From: Diphasiastrum complanatum
Lineage: Eukaryota > Streptophyta > Lycopodiopsida > Lycopodiales > Lycopodiaceae
Length of the DNA: 64,000 bases
Direction: 5' to 3'
Assembly: GCA_029204225.1 (NCBI GenBank)
Contig: CM055094.1
Location: 14,634,928 to 14,698,927, forward strand
In this document: positions 11,210-20,880 of the stretch, piece by piece
How the letters are laid out: every line of letters begins with the position of its first letter
Position numbering within the stretch: position 1 is the stretch's first letter
Notes under the pieces: model-generated
What the model saw: the letters and a program-made list of their open reading frames with translations, nothing else
Told to the model about the DNA's origin: nothing
Database searches by the model: none
Translations under genes and position numbers: made by a program

Positions 11210-11320
11210 AGTTGTAACACATGCAATCAGTGCATGCAACATGCAAAGTGGTTTCTGTGATCTACACATGTCTAGGCAATTTTATGAGTTGACATGCAGT
11301 ACATGCAATATCCATGCATG
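11210..11320. repeat. Inverted repeat, right arm
   Basis: Reverse complement of 7905-8005, with TGCATGCAACATGCAAAG and GTTGACATGCAGTACATGC as landmarks. The inverted rather than direct orientation shows this is not simply the second LTR of Copia-2 in place. Confidence 0.75.
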
Positions 11321-11339
11321 CCTGATCAAGCCCATCGTA

Positions 11340-12290
11340 GCCCAAACTGCCCATGAAATCTTGATCCAAACTAACAATGGGTATCTGATAGAGGCTATCA
11401 CATGGACCCAATAATCTAGGCCACTATGCATTTGCTGATGAACAACTTTCTAATTGTCTTAACATTTCGCAAGTACCGCATCCAATCCAAGCTGCTCAGC
11501 CAAATTGTGGAGTCCATTCTGGGATTTTTTGGCCCCACAGTAGCGCCATATGATTGGCATACTTTCCTTCTACACGAACTAACTATCTCCATAAAACCTA
11601 ACACCTGCGACTGTATCGCAGCAGGACCCCTGCTATGTAACATTGCCTGTCACTTCTCGAGGAGAAGGTACGCGGGTCCACCGCTCCAGCATTTTATTTG
11701 CCACTGTTTCTCATACTAACCATTATCCTCCATCTCACGCCTCCACCTCCATTCAACCTGCAGTCACTGACACCACGTCCAACAAAAGAATGTGTGGCAT
11801 TGCCCCCTCCTCATTTAGTCTCCCTGCTACTAGACGTCGCACCGCCACCTCACAACTAATGACTTCTGCTTCTACCATCGCCACCTCTTCTTTTGCTCAA
11901 CGTTCAACCGTTACTTCCGTTTCTGTTTCTCTTTCATCTGTGCATACTACATATGTCTTTGTTCCATCCTCTTCCACCCCTTCCATCACTATCACTTCTT
12001 CCATTTCTCCTGTTTCTATATCCACCTCTCTTTCCCAAATCAATCCTTCTGATTTCCAACTTTCTCTTGACACCCTGGTGTGGATGCAGCTCATCAACCT
12101 CTCACTGGCGCGCCAAGGTCCCCACCACCTCCTTCTTCTCCTTCCATCCTCCAAATCACCCTCCAATTTCCTTTTATTCCTCTCGTTCCTTCGTCCGATA
12201 CATTTGCGAAGTACCAAGCTGAATTCGACAACTATCGGTGTGGGACATTGCAAGAGTTGGTGCAGACAAAGAATGCTCTGAAGGCCTGAC
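11340..12290 (+). pseudogene. Gag-like N-terminal domain plus Ser/Thr/Pro linker
   Basis: The first part (about 11360-11720) matches, through stops and frame changes, a domain intact at 33.75-34.1 kb. Shared landmarks are NDGYLMEAI-like, QIVES, PYDWHTF/PYNWFKT and a following AAGPLL/AAGSLL stretch. It is followed by a long Ser/Thr/Pro-rich frame (11643-12281), then a change of frame. I infer a retroelement structural (gag-like or accessory) protein because similar pieces sit beside gypsy LTRs here. It may relate to the 'putative plant transposon protein' domain, but I could not check. No enzyme motif is visible. Confidence 0.5.
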
Positions 12291-12325
12291 ATAAAAATAT
12301 GGAGCAGTAGCCTCAACCAGCTCCA

Positions 12326-12520
12326 GTGATGATTCCACCGCCACCCTTGAAAGATCTGGCCAGCTCCAGTTCCAGTCCAGAGAAGGGCAAACAGGCTGAG
12401 GGACCAACCGTGCAAGATCAGGGCTCAGATGTAGCAGATGTCGGTGGTCAGGATGTGAGCCAGGATACGGGTCTGAGCCAAAGCCAAGGGGAGGGCCAAG
12501 CCTCGACATCTCACAGCTGA
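12326..12520 (+). pseudogene. Low-complexity tail of the gag-like ORF
   Basis: A 64-codon frame rich in Pro, Ser, Gln and Gly (PPPPLKD, SSSSSPEKGKQ, SQSQGEGQ). It directly follows the gag-like remnant and is probably its linker or C-terminal tail in a shifted frame. No catalytic motif. Confidence 0.4.
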
Positions 12521-12539
12521 AGATCCATATCTGTCAGCT

Positions 12540-13339
12540 GCGCTTTTTGACGACCAAAGTTTGTGGAGGAAAAAATCAATGAGTTCCTAGTCAAATATCC
12601 GCACAAGTCCTCAAGAGACGGTTGGCAAATATCATTTTCAGCACAAACAATTAAAGACAATGAACTGCAAGTACTTCCCGCCCTCCAACCACAGCCAAAG
12701 TGGCGTTAGTAGCTATTTGAACGGGACTCTACGGCCATCAGGGCCTATGTGACTAGACCACGACAACTATGAGTGAACGTGCATTTCCTGCCATGCACGA
12801 GATGATCCAAATGGGCGGAATGTGACACTCTCCTAGACCAGATCACCATCCAGAACTGCAATTGGCCAAGAATTTTTTCAGAGCATGATTTGGATACGGA
12901 TGTAGATGTCCGACGGGCTCTCACCCAATTTTCTAATAAGTATTTCAACTATCCTAATCCAGTAGTCTGTGCGGCAGCCACTTACGCCCAGGACTTAGAA
13001 TATTTAATGGGCATTGAACAAAATGGGACAATATCCTCCCACCCATAGTCTTTGATCCAAATAAAGTGCTAGCCTCAGAGAAAGTTGAAGATCAACTTCC
13101 AGTAGCGCGAGTCTACTACCGAACAGGACTCCTTGGCGATGCCTGGATGTGCAGATTCCAAGCGTAGTTAACAGGAGTCCACAAGTCCGTTCTCACGTCC
13201 AAGGACTGGAAGAATATCATCCGAATAAGCTTGATGGAAGACGTTACTGGCTACCTTATCCACCAGAGGTGGGCCAAGAAAACCTTGTACTGAACCGACA
13301 TAGTGCCGAGGGACCGACACTACTTCAGACCGTGGATCC
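12540..13339 (+). pseudogene. Unrecognised decayed coding region before a gypsy-A LTR
   Basis: Several open stretches in changing frames read like protein: NWPRIFSEHDLD...ALTQFSNKYFNYP, then VFDPNKVLASEKVEDQLPVARVYY, then SKDWKNIIRISLMEDV and DIVPRDRHYF. They continue from the gag-like region and end exactly at the LTR at 13340. I do not recognise the family. Position suggests a gypsy-A accessory ORF between pol and the 3' LTR, by analogy with 62.3-63.5 kb. Confidence 0.4.
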
Positions 13340-13931
13340 TGTTGGGGGTATTCCCAACATAATGTAACGAAATAATATTGGCTAATAAAATGTGTTGCAA
13401 GGGCATGGCATCCTGCGTGTATAAGCCCATGGCCCAATGAGCATGCAAGTAGAGCTGTAAATAGAATAATAGGCTTGGGCCTTTTTGTGATTAAAATAAA
13501 ACTTGAGGCCACAATGTCAAGTTTGTAAACTTAGAGAAAAACTTTCTAAGTTGGGTCCAATTTTTGACTCACATGAATCATGTGAAATCCAATGTACTTT
13601 TTTAGGACCCTTGGATTAAGTTGGGTCCACAATGAATGGACAAGATTAGTGTACATATTTTTAGAAGTAGCCAATAGGATTTTGGGGCAAGGGCCTTCCC
13701 CATTTATAAAAAGACACCTCTTGTACCATGCTTGGATGCTTAATGAGAAGGAGGAGACTCTATCATTTTGGAGAGCCAAAGTATCCTCATTCGCTAAGCA
13801 CTCATGCTAATGCTATTGTTGTATTTTTCATTTGCTTTCCATTTCCTTGTTCTTGTTTTGAGTAGTTATGGTTTTTTCCATTAGCATGCATCTTGAGCAT
13901 TTGAGCTAGCCTGCCTCTCCACTCCATTCTT

Positions 13932-14015
<84 letters not shown>

Positions 14016-14219
14016 TTTTCTCTCTATCTCTTCTCTTCTTCTCTTTCCATTTACCCAAAATCATGTTGAATGCTAGTTTAGTGGAGTAGAGTTAGTGGAG
14101 GTAGTGTTAAAGGTGAGTAGAGCTAAGGAAAAAAGTAGAGATCATCTAAAAGGAGCATCTTAACATAGTTAGGCTCCTATCCAAGTGTTCTAATCCTCTT
14201 TGACAGGAGGAAGGGCTAC
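13340..14219 (+). repeat. Gypsy-A LTR, 3' end truncated and fused to copia
   Basis: Starts with the same terminal hairpin sequence (TGTTGGG...CCCAACA) as the LTRs at 15148 and 51251. It shares the GCCCATGGCCCAATGAGCA block and a TATAAAAA box (13705-13712). Homology stops at GACAGGAGGAAGGGCTACT, about 48 bp short of the LTR end, and copia protease sequence follows at once. Its length is inflated by a (CT)n tract. Confidence 0.85.
13935..14012. repeat. (CT)n microsatellite
   Basis: About 78 bp of nearly perfect CT repeat inside the LTR. The LTRs at 15148 and 51251 have only short CT-rich stretches at the matching point, so this is a local expansion. Confidence 0.97.
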
Positions 14220-14620
14220 TCACCGACTACATCTATACCCTGCAGTCCACCTTAGAGACAATAGCTCCCTGAGAATTGAAGGTGAAGGTATTGTAAAACT
14301 GAATTTTCAGAATGGATTATCGAAGCTCATACCAAATATATCGTATGTCCTGAACCTGACAACAAATCTGTTGTTGGTTAGTCAAATTACAGACTTAGGA
14401 CATAAGGTAGAGTTTCAGGTAGATTCACATCGCATTCTTGATAAAGCAGGAGAGTCCTTGCACTCGAAAAGATGCAAGGATATCTCTATAGGCTTAGTCA
14501 TTGTAACTTTGTAATTGACTATGCTTCAAGCAGTTCTCAGCATCTATTAATAAAGGATTGATTTGGCATTATAGACTTGGTCACCTTAATCATACATCAA
14601 TAGGATACATGTCTAGACAT
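14219..14620 (+). pseudogene. Copia protease/pre-integrase fragment
   Basis: The frame 14200-14514 reads like the region after the copia protease active site (IEGEGIVKLNF, NISYVLNLTTNLLLVSQ, GHKVEF; compare Copia-1 DVLLIPSITKNLLSVSQ). A second frame near 14560-14605 gives WHYRLGHLNH, the H...H of the GAG-pre-integrase zinc region. Both ends are cut off: upstream it joins the gypsy-A LTR and downstream it fades out. Confidence 0.8.
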
Positions 14621-15147
14621 TCTTCTGTTGGAGGGTTTGCAGTAGCCAATAGAAACTGGGGTGCCCATCTCCTCAATTTCCTATATAAGTAGCAATTTCA
14701 AATCATTGTACATGTTCTATCTTCATTTCAGGTTGGCCATCTTATGGAATGGATGTGGAATGTCCTTTCTCTCTATCTCTTTTCCTCCATCTCTCATGAT
14801 TTTTGTGTGTTTGCTAAGTAGTGGATTTGATGCTTATTGGGATTGTCATTTCTTATGTTTTTGTGAGAGAGAAAGGGATAGAGAGAAGGGTAAGCTATCA
14901 TCATTGTGGATTTAGTGCTAATTGTCAATTTTCAGAGAAAAAAGGCAATTATGATTGTACTAATCAATCATTAAGAGTTATTGATTGCTTAATCCAAAGA
15001 TCTTTCAAGTTCTAGGTGTTAGATCTTGATCTAGATGCTTTACACTATGATTTAAGCAAGAGCAATGGATCAAATGATGAAAAACTTGGATGTGTTGGAG
15101 AAAATGGGTGTGTGAGTGTGAGAAACAAAAATAGCTCAAAAAGAAAA
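14621..15147. other. No gene recognised
   Basis: Holds a TATA-like TATATAAG near 14682-14690 and short ORFs without motifs. An A-rich run (AAAAAGAAAA) abuts the following LTR. Confidence 0.5.
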
Positions 15148-15895
15148 TGTTGGGGGTATTCCCAACAGTGTAAATAAATAAAATCGTCCAATTAAATGTG
15201 TTGCAAGGGCATGGCATCATGCGTGTATAAGCCCATGGCCCAATGAGCACGCAAGCAAAGTGTAAATAAAATAAAATAGACTTGGGTCTTTGTAATTAAA
15301 ATAAAACTTGAGGCCCAAATTCAATTTTAAACTTAGAGTTTACTTTTTAGAGTTGGGTCCAATTTTGGACTCACATGAATCTTGTGATTTTCAATGTACT
15401 TTTTGTGGACCCTTGGATCAAGTTGGGTCCAAGATGAATGGATAGGATCAATGTGAATATTAGCCAATAGGATTGAGGGGCAAGGGCCTTTCCCATATTA
15501 TAAAAAGGCACCATTTGTACATTAATTGGATGCTTAATAGATTTCTTGTCATTTTCATTTCTTCCATGCTTTTTGTTTGTCATTAGTTAAGGTTTCTCCA
15601 TAAGCAATGACATGGAGCATTTGAGCTAACCTCCATCTCATCTCTCTCTCTCTCTTTCTCTCTTCTCTTCTCTCTTCCTCTTCTTGTCTATCCTTTCCCT
15701 TCACCCAAAAGCATGATGAATGTTAGTGTAGAGGAGTAGACTTAAAGGAGGGTAGTGTTAGTGGTGAATAGAGTTAAGGGAGAAAGTAGGAAACTAATTA
15801 AAAATAGCATCTATGCATAGTTAGGTACCTATCCAGTGATCTAACCCTTGTTGACAGGCGGGAGGGCTATACTATGCGAGATCTTTGATCCTACA
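15148..15895 (+). repeat. Gypsy-A LTR of E1
   Basis: About 748 bp with TG...CA ends. It begins with a 7-bp inverted repeat TGTTGGG/CCCAACA separated by 6 bases. The TATA box TATAAAAA is at 15499-15506. Homologous along its length to the LTR at 51251-52056. Confidence 0.9.
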
Positions 15896-15896
15896 A

Positions 15897-15915
15897 TAGC
15901 GTCGTTGCCAGAGAT
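15897..15915 (+). other. Decayed tRNA-Asp PBS of E1
   Basis: Reads TAGCGTCGTTGCCAGAGAT. The intact form in E3 (52058-52076) is the complement of a plant tRNA-Asp 3' end. The four differences are all transitions. Confidence 0.8.
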
Positions 15916-16259
15916 GGGTTTCCACTAACTAGTTTAGCTGCATTTTAGCTATTTTCTTGTTTTTTAGAGTAGTTTTAGGTAGATTTTTGGGTGTTTAGAG
16001 TTAGTTTTCTATATTTTTTTGTGTTTGGAATGTTCACAGCTAGCAGAGGAGGTGTGAGAGGGTAGAGGAGGCCCTAAATAACCTCTAAGGGCTTGAAACC
16101 CAAACAAATAGTCAAAAAACCCAAAAAAACACACCAATCTGTATTTTGGAAGGGAAAAAGAGCCTAAAATCTCATCAGATTCTTATATCTCCAAAACCAG
16201 TGTGAATAAACTTTTGCATGATTAATAGTAGCTCCAGGGTACTATGCCAGACTTGCATA

Positions 16260-16850
16260 GAAGCCTGCGAGAGTTAGTTCCAAGCATATTGTAAAAATCA
16301 GAGAAAAATCATAAAAAATCTCAAAAAACCCTTGAAAAAATCCAAAAAAATTCAAATCTTAATAAGAACTCTCGCAGAGCCCTCTAAAGTTCCATCTCAG
16401 TGAGACTAGGACACAGAGAAGCTTGCGAGAGTTAGTTTGATGTCTAAGTGCCTGTGCGAGAGTTCCCAATAAAAAAAAGTTGGGAAAGGACCAGTGAATC
16501 CTCGCAGACAGCAAAATTTTTAGTTCCAGTGGTCAAGAACTCTCGTAGAGGATTCTGAACTTCCATTTCAGTGAGACCAAGACACAGAAGAGCTTGCAAG
16601 AGTTATTTTGATTCCAGTGAGCAAAAAATTGGATTTAAGTGCAAAAAAATCACTAAAAAGTGAAGATCCAGCAAATTCTTCTAGTAAGAACTCTCACAGA
16701 CCCCCTCAATCAGTTCAAATGATAATTTTCATAAGTGATGAAGCCTACAAGAGTTAGCTATGAGATTTGGTGAAGATCAAGCCAAAAACGTGGTTTTGAA
16801 CTCTCGTAGACAATGAAATTTTCACTTCTTGTGAGAGTTAACTCTCGCAG
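16260..16850 (+). repeat. Word array A in the E1 leader
   Basis: TGCGAGAG or its complement CTCTCGCA, or close variants, begin at 16266, 16369, 16424, 16455, 16500, 16540, 16595, 16691, 16746, 16801, 16830 and 16842. The order and spacing match E3 almost base for base. Exact words remain at 16266, 16369, 16424, 16455 and 16842. Most other sites differ by CpG transitions (CTCTCGTA, CTCTCACA, TGCAAGAG, TGTGAGAG). Three diverged ~80-bp units (about 16361-16440, 16531-16610, 16681-16765) each hold an opposed pair 55 bp apart. Confidence 0.85.
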
Positions 16851-17055
16851 AGGATTCTATAGTGAGATCTGACCCAGATCCAACTACTATCAAAATCTCA
16901 GGTCAATCAGTGCAAGGAGTAAAAAGTTATCAAGGAAAAACCACTACAAAAGGCCTAAAATTCACTTCCGACCGATCAGATCGATCAAATCCTTGAGATC
17001 CAGACTGCAACCTACTGTATAAGCAAGATCGAATCACTTTGGAACCCACCATCAG

Positions 17056-17372
17056 ATGAATCTTAGACCGAGACGATCAATAGCATGAAGGATAGCAAAT
17101 CAAGCACCACACCTTCCCAGATTAGCAGTTGTGCAACAAGAGGCAGTACCGAAACCAGCACCAATGGATCCAATGGGCCAACCCATACTTGTCGCTCCCT
17201 TGCAAGCAGTCCGGAGAGCACCTCGGATGGAAATACCAAAATACGACGGATCATCAGATTCCATCCGATTCCTCCAGATCTACGAGCTTGTGAGATCTAC
17301 GGTGAACGGACACTTGCTGAGAAGCTGATGCTGTTCCCTATGTCCTTATTGGCAGTGGCTCAGGATTGGTAA
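17056..17372 (+). pseudogene. E1 gag fragment
   Basis: Spread over two frames, it encodes the start of the gypsy-A Gag: PMDPMGQP, RRAPRMEIPKYDGSSD, FLQIYE, then EKLMLFPMSLLAVAQDW. It stops at the QDW of the Retrotrans_gag region, where foreign sequence begins. E2 and E3 continue past this point with WFFNL. Confidence 0.85.
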
Positions 17373-17626
17373 TCTGTACGTTCAGTTTCATCTTGGTTAT
17401 AGTACCAATCTTGTGCTGCGCCTGTTAAGGCCATAGGAAATAGCTTAAGTTTATTTTGAGGATAAATCTCACCATAGACCTCACAAGATTCAGCATAGAT
17501 CTGAAGAAATCTAACTGGATCTGTTAATCCATTATATTTGGGTAGATCCAATCGGGGTGCTCTTCTAACAATAATTGGATTGATCTCCTGTGGAGCACCT
17601 CCAGGAGCACCTCCAGGGGCAGCCAT
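17360..17626 (-). pseudogene. Second gag fragment in opposite orientation
   Basis: An 88-codon minus-strand frame from ATG: RRAPRLDLPKYNGLTDP, RFLQIYAESCEVYGE, KLFPMALTGAAQDWYYN. It is homologous to, but clearly different from, the plus-strand gag that meets it at 17372. Both end at the same QDW position, so the two form a tail-to-tail imperfect inverted repeat. It comes from a related gypsy family with a Gly/Ala/Pro-rich Gag N-terminus. Confidence 0.85.
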
Positions 17627-17639
17627 CTTTACAAATTTA

Positions 17640-18237
17640 GATCAAATCAATAATTAGATTGGATATAGATTTTTTCAAAAAACTATATCAGATTAGATCT
17701 GCTAGCTCTATTCCACTTTTCAAGAATCAGATTCTATATAATGAAAAACTACCCAAAATTCGATCAATTGATACTTCTTAAAAATGATAAATTTCTCAGA
17801 GTCCAATTCAGAATATATCAGATTTGATCCAAATTTTGACAAAGACTTGATCTAAGAACTGGCAAAGGTTCTCTAGGCGAATGTTGTCTCGGTGAAGGTT
17901 CAACAGTGCTATTTTGGGATAAAAATTCTCTCAATAATTTTTTGACAATTTCTTGGGAAATAACCTTCACCGACTTCTCAGATGGAAGATCTGACACAGA
18001 TAGAACTATGGACAACCGGACGAAGGTTTTTGACACAAGAAAATACAGTTTTTGTAATCTGACGAGAGTTAAAATCAAGATTTTTTGTAATCTGATCAAG
18101 AATAATCTTCGCCGAACTCAGAAATAGTAGTTTACTATAGATAGAATGTTCTGGAAACTCGGCGAAGGTTCTGGCGAAGGATCAAGAGTAATACTGGTAA
18201 TTTTGCAAAAAAGTGACTTTTTTTTGACAAAAATATG
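17640..18237. repeat. Word array B inside E1
   Basis: Words of the GGCGAAGGTT/AACCTTCGCC type occur at 17861 (GGCAAAGGTT), 17890 (GGTGAAGGTT region), 17962 (AACCTTCACC), ~18020 (ACGAAGGTT), ~18103 (ATCTTCGCCGA), 18161 (exact GGCGAAGGTT) and 18173 (GGCGAAGG). The context CGAAGGTTTTTGACA is shared with 32931-32947. No coding sequence is seen. Confidence 0.7.
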
Positions 18238-18239
18238 AC

Positions 18240-18950
18240 AATATCTATTAAGCTAGCTGATCAAATGACACTTCGTCTATGAGGAATGGTGGAAGATATA
18301 CCTATCAGGATTGCAGGTGTCTACCGAGTTCTCTTAGGACATCCATGGTTATGAGTTGAGCAAGTAATTCATAACTGGGGTACCGACAAAATCACTTTTG
18401 AAAATCGTGAACGTGCAGTTAAAGTTGATCCTACGACTTGGACTATCAAGCCAGTGGTTCAAAAAGCGGATGACAATTAATCAACAACGGATCACACTTG
18501 TGATCGGCCAGAGATAAAATTGGGAATTCACTACGATTCTCAAACGGATACAGTCAATTGGAACGAAGCTCTTGCAACAATTGATTGTACAGCAGGATAT
18601 ATGTGTCAACAAGATATTCAATCAGAGATGAGCGAGATTTCCTTGTTAGATCGAACTTTGGATATGCCAATCACGTTTCCACTAAATGTGTTGAATGTAG
18701 CTTGGATATCAGCGGAACCTATACCAGATCCAATTGAGGACGATCTCATACGAATGAGCCATGCCTTAACTTATGATGGCAATGCAGAACTTACGGATGA
18801 ACAGATTCTACATCATATGGATCCAACCAGATTTGGAGTGCGTAATGTTCTTGATGAACCAAAAATCAAATCGTCCAAAGCAGTTATATTGAAGGGAGAC
18901 AGGATCACAGGCTCAATGATGAAGAAATAAGCAAAGCAACATTATAATAC
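18240..18950 (+). pseudogene. E1 protease C-terminus and spacer
   Basis: Matches E3 55.2-55.9 kb: KLADQ, PIRIAG, YRVLLG-PWL, NWGTDKITFENRE, VDPTTW, then TDHTCDRP and the open 136-codon frame 18520-18930 (DMPITFPLNVLNVAWIS, LTDEQILHHMDP). The segment with the protease active site was lost with the insertion. At least three stops lie before 18520. Confidence 0.8.
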
Positions 18951-19199
18951 GGTCCTGAAATGGGAAAATTGTCCTCAAAAGATCGATTCAAAGGAAGTGC
19001 CACCTCTATTGGATAAAGGCAAATGAAAAGTCAAGAATGATTCTTCAAGTCAAATCTCTAGCAAGACATCATCGTCTAGGAAGTCTTCACTTGTGAAGAA
19101 AGATTTATCATCCCAAAAGTCATCACCTCCACGATCAATTCCTGCTAAGAAGACTAAACGAAGATCCAAGACAAGTCCTTTCTAAAAAGAACAAGCAAA

Positions 19200-20290
19200 T
19201 GTAGTCCAACATGATATGCCAGAGCATTTTAAATGTTATACATTGGATGATGTGGTTATCATGTTACCTAAAGCACATCGTGAACCTGAAGAACACATGC
19301 CAGAATCTAAAGAGGTTTACGATGGCCCAGCTAGGACATAGCCAATGAATCTTGCAAAACCAGGAGAACCGAAAAAGATTGTACAAGTGGGATCACAACT
19401 TACTCTTGAACATTATCAACCACTCTGTTTGTTACTTATTAAGTATCAAGATTGCTTTGCATGGACTTATCAAGATTTGAAGGGTATTCCGACATAAGTC
19501 ATTGAACATACCATACCTTTAGTACCTGATGCAGTACCAAAGGTTACAAAGTTCTATTGCTGTAATCCTAATGTGGCAGATCTGATAAAGAAAGAACTTC
19601 AGAGATTGCTTGACGCCGATTTCATTTATGAGATTGAGCATACCGAATGGATTTCACCGATTGTCATTGTTCCTAAGAAAAATGAGAAATTGCGAATCTG
19701 TGTGAATCTCAAAGCATTGAATAAAGTGACACAGAAGGATCACTTTTCGTTACCTTTTACTAAAAGCATTTTGGATTGCCTTGCTGGAGCGGAAGCTTAT
19801 AGTTTCCTGGATGGATTTAGTGGTTACCACCAGGTTAAGATTGCACCTGCCGATCGCCACAAATCTGTTTTTGCAACAGACTGAGGCACCTATGCTTACA
19901 AAGTAATGTCGTTTGGACTCTGTAATGCACCAAATTCATTCCAAAGAGTAATGCAATTTGCCTTTAAAGATTATCTGCAGAAATTCCTTGAAATTTACTT
20001 GAATGACTTGGGACTTCATAGTACAGATACAAACCACCTGGATCGATTGGAAAAAGTCTTTGAAAGATGCCACAAATTTCAGATTTCTCTAAATCTAAAA
20101 AAATGCCAGATATGGGTTTCTCACGGAGTGGTGCTTAGACATGTTATATCAAGACATGGTATTGCCACCGATTATTCTAAGATCAAAGTTATTGTGGAAT
20201 TGCCACCGCCAACAACAATTTGTGGAGTTTATGTGTTTATGGGTCATGCGAACTACTATTGAGTTTTTATTATCTTCTTTGCAGATTTAT
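19200..20290 (+). pseudogene. E1 reverse transcriptase
   Basis: Gypsy RT: KGIPT, IEHTIPL, LLDADFIYEIEHTEWISPIVIVPKK, RICVNLKALN, YSFLDGFSGYHQVKIAP, then after a TGA at ~19882 YKVMSFGLCNAPNSFQRVMQ. The catalytic box reads YLNDL where E2 has FLDDL, so one essential Asp has become Asn. Several further stops (near 19165, 19497 and 20260). Confidence 0.9.
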
Positions 20291-20399
20291 CATGGCCTAT
20301 ATACAAATTAACTATTGTTCTTATTTGGATAGTAGAGGCGTTAGAAGCCTTTGAAAAGTTAAAAAAAGCATTATCTTCAATACCAATTCTGTGTTCTCC

Positions 20400-20880
20400 A
20401 GATTGGACATTAGAGTTTTATGTTCATACGGATGCCTCAAAATACGCCATTGGATCAGTTTTGACGTAGCCAGGTGACTATAAGAAGGATTATCCTATAT
20501 GATTTGCAAGCAGACAACTTACAGATTCAGAGAAGAATTATTCAACGACAGAACGTGAAGCGCTAGCCATGATTTTTTCTGTTCGGAAATTTCGTCACTA
20601 CCTCATGGAAATGCATTTTGCATTTTATACGGATCATCAACCGTTACTTTACTTGGTAAATAAGACGTGTAATACTGGACTTATTGCAAGATAGTTATTA
20701 TTATTGACTGAATTTGACTTTTGAATTGTGGTCAGAAAGGGGAAGCAACATTATCTAGCCGATCACGTTTTGCGAATTGAATCTGCACCAGTTAATACTG
20801 AAGTGGTTGATGAACTGCCAGATGCTGTGTTGTTCTATGTTGAAGCAATACCTGAGTGGACGACAGATAGTACCTGATGC
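20400..20880 (+). pseudogene. E1 RNase H
   Basis: HTDASKYAIGSVLT, then stop; RQLTDSEKNYSTTEREALAMI; FYTDHQPLLYLVNKTCNTG; GKQHYLADHVLRIE. The Asp-Glu-Asp residues of a gypsy RNase H remain, but at least three TAG/TGA stops interrupt the frame. Confidence 0.88.

Noticed and set aside
11897..12415. 172-aa minus-strand ORF
   Set aside because: Antisense of the Ser/Thr/Pro-rich gag-like linker, with no motif.
16260..16850. CRISPR-like array in the gypsy-A leader
   Set aside because: The repeated words are only 8-11 bp, occur in both orientations with unequal spacing, and lie in a plant retrotransposon leader.
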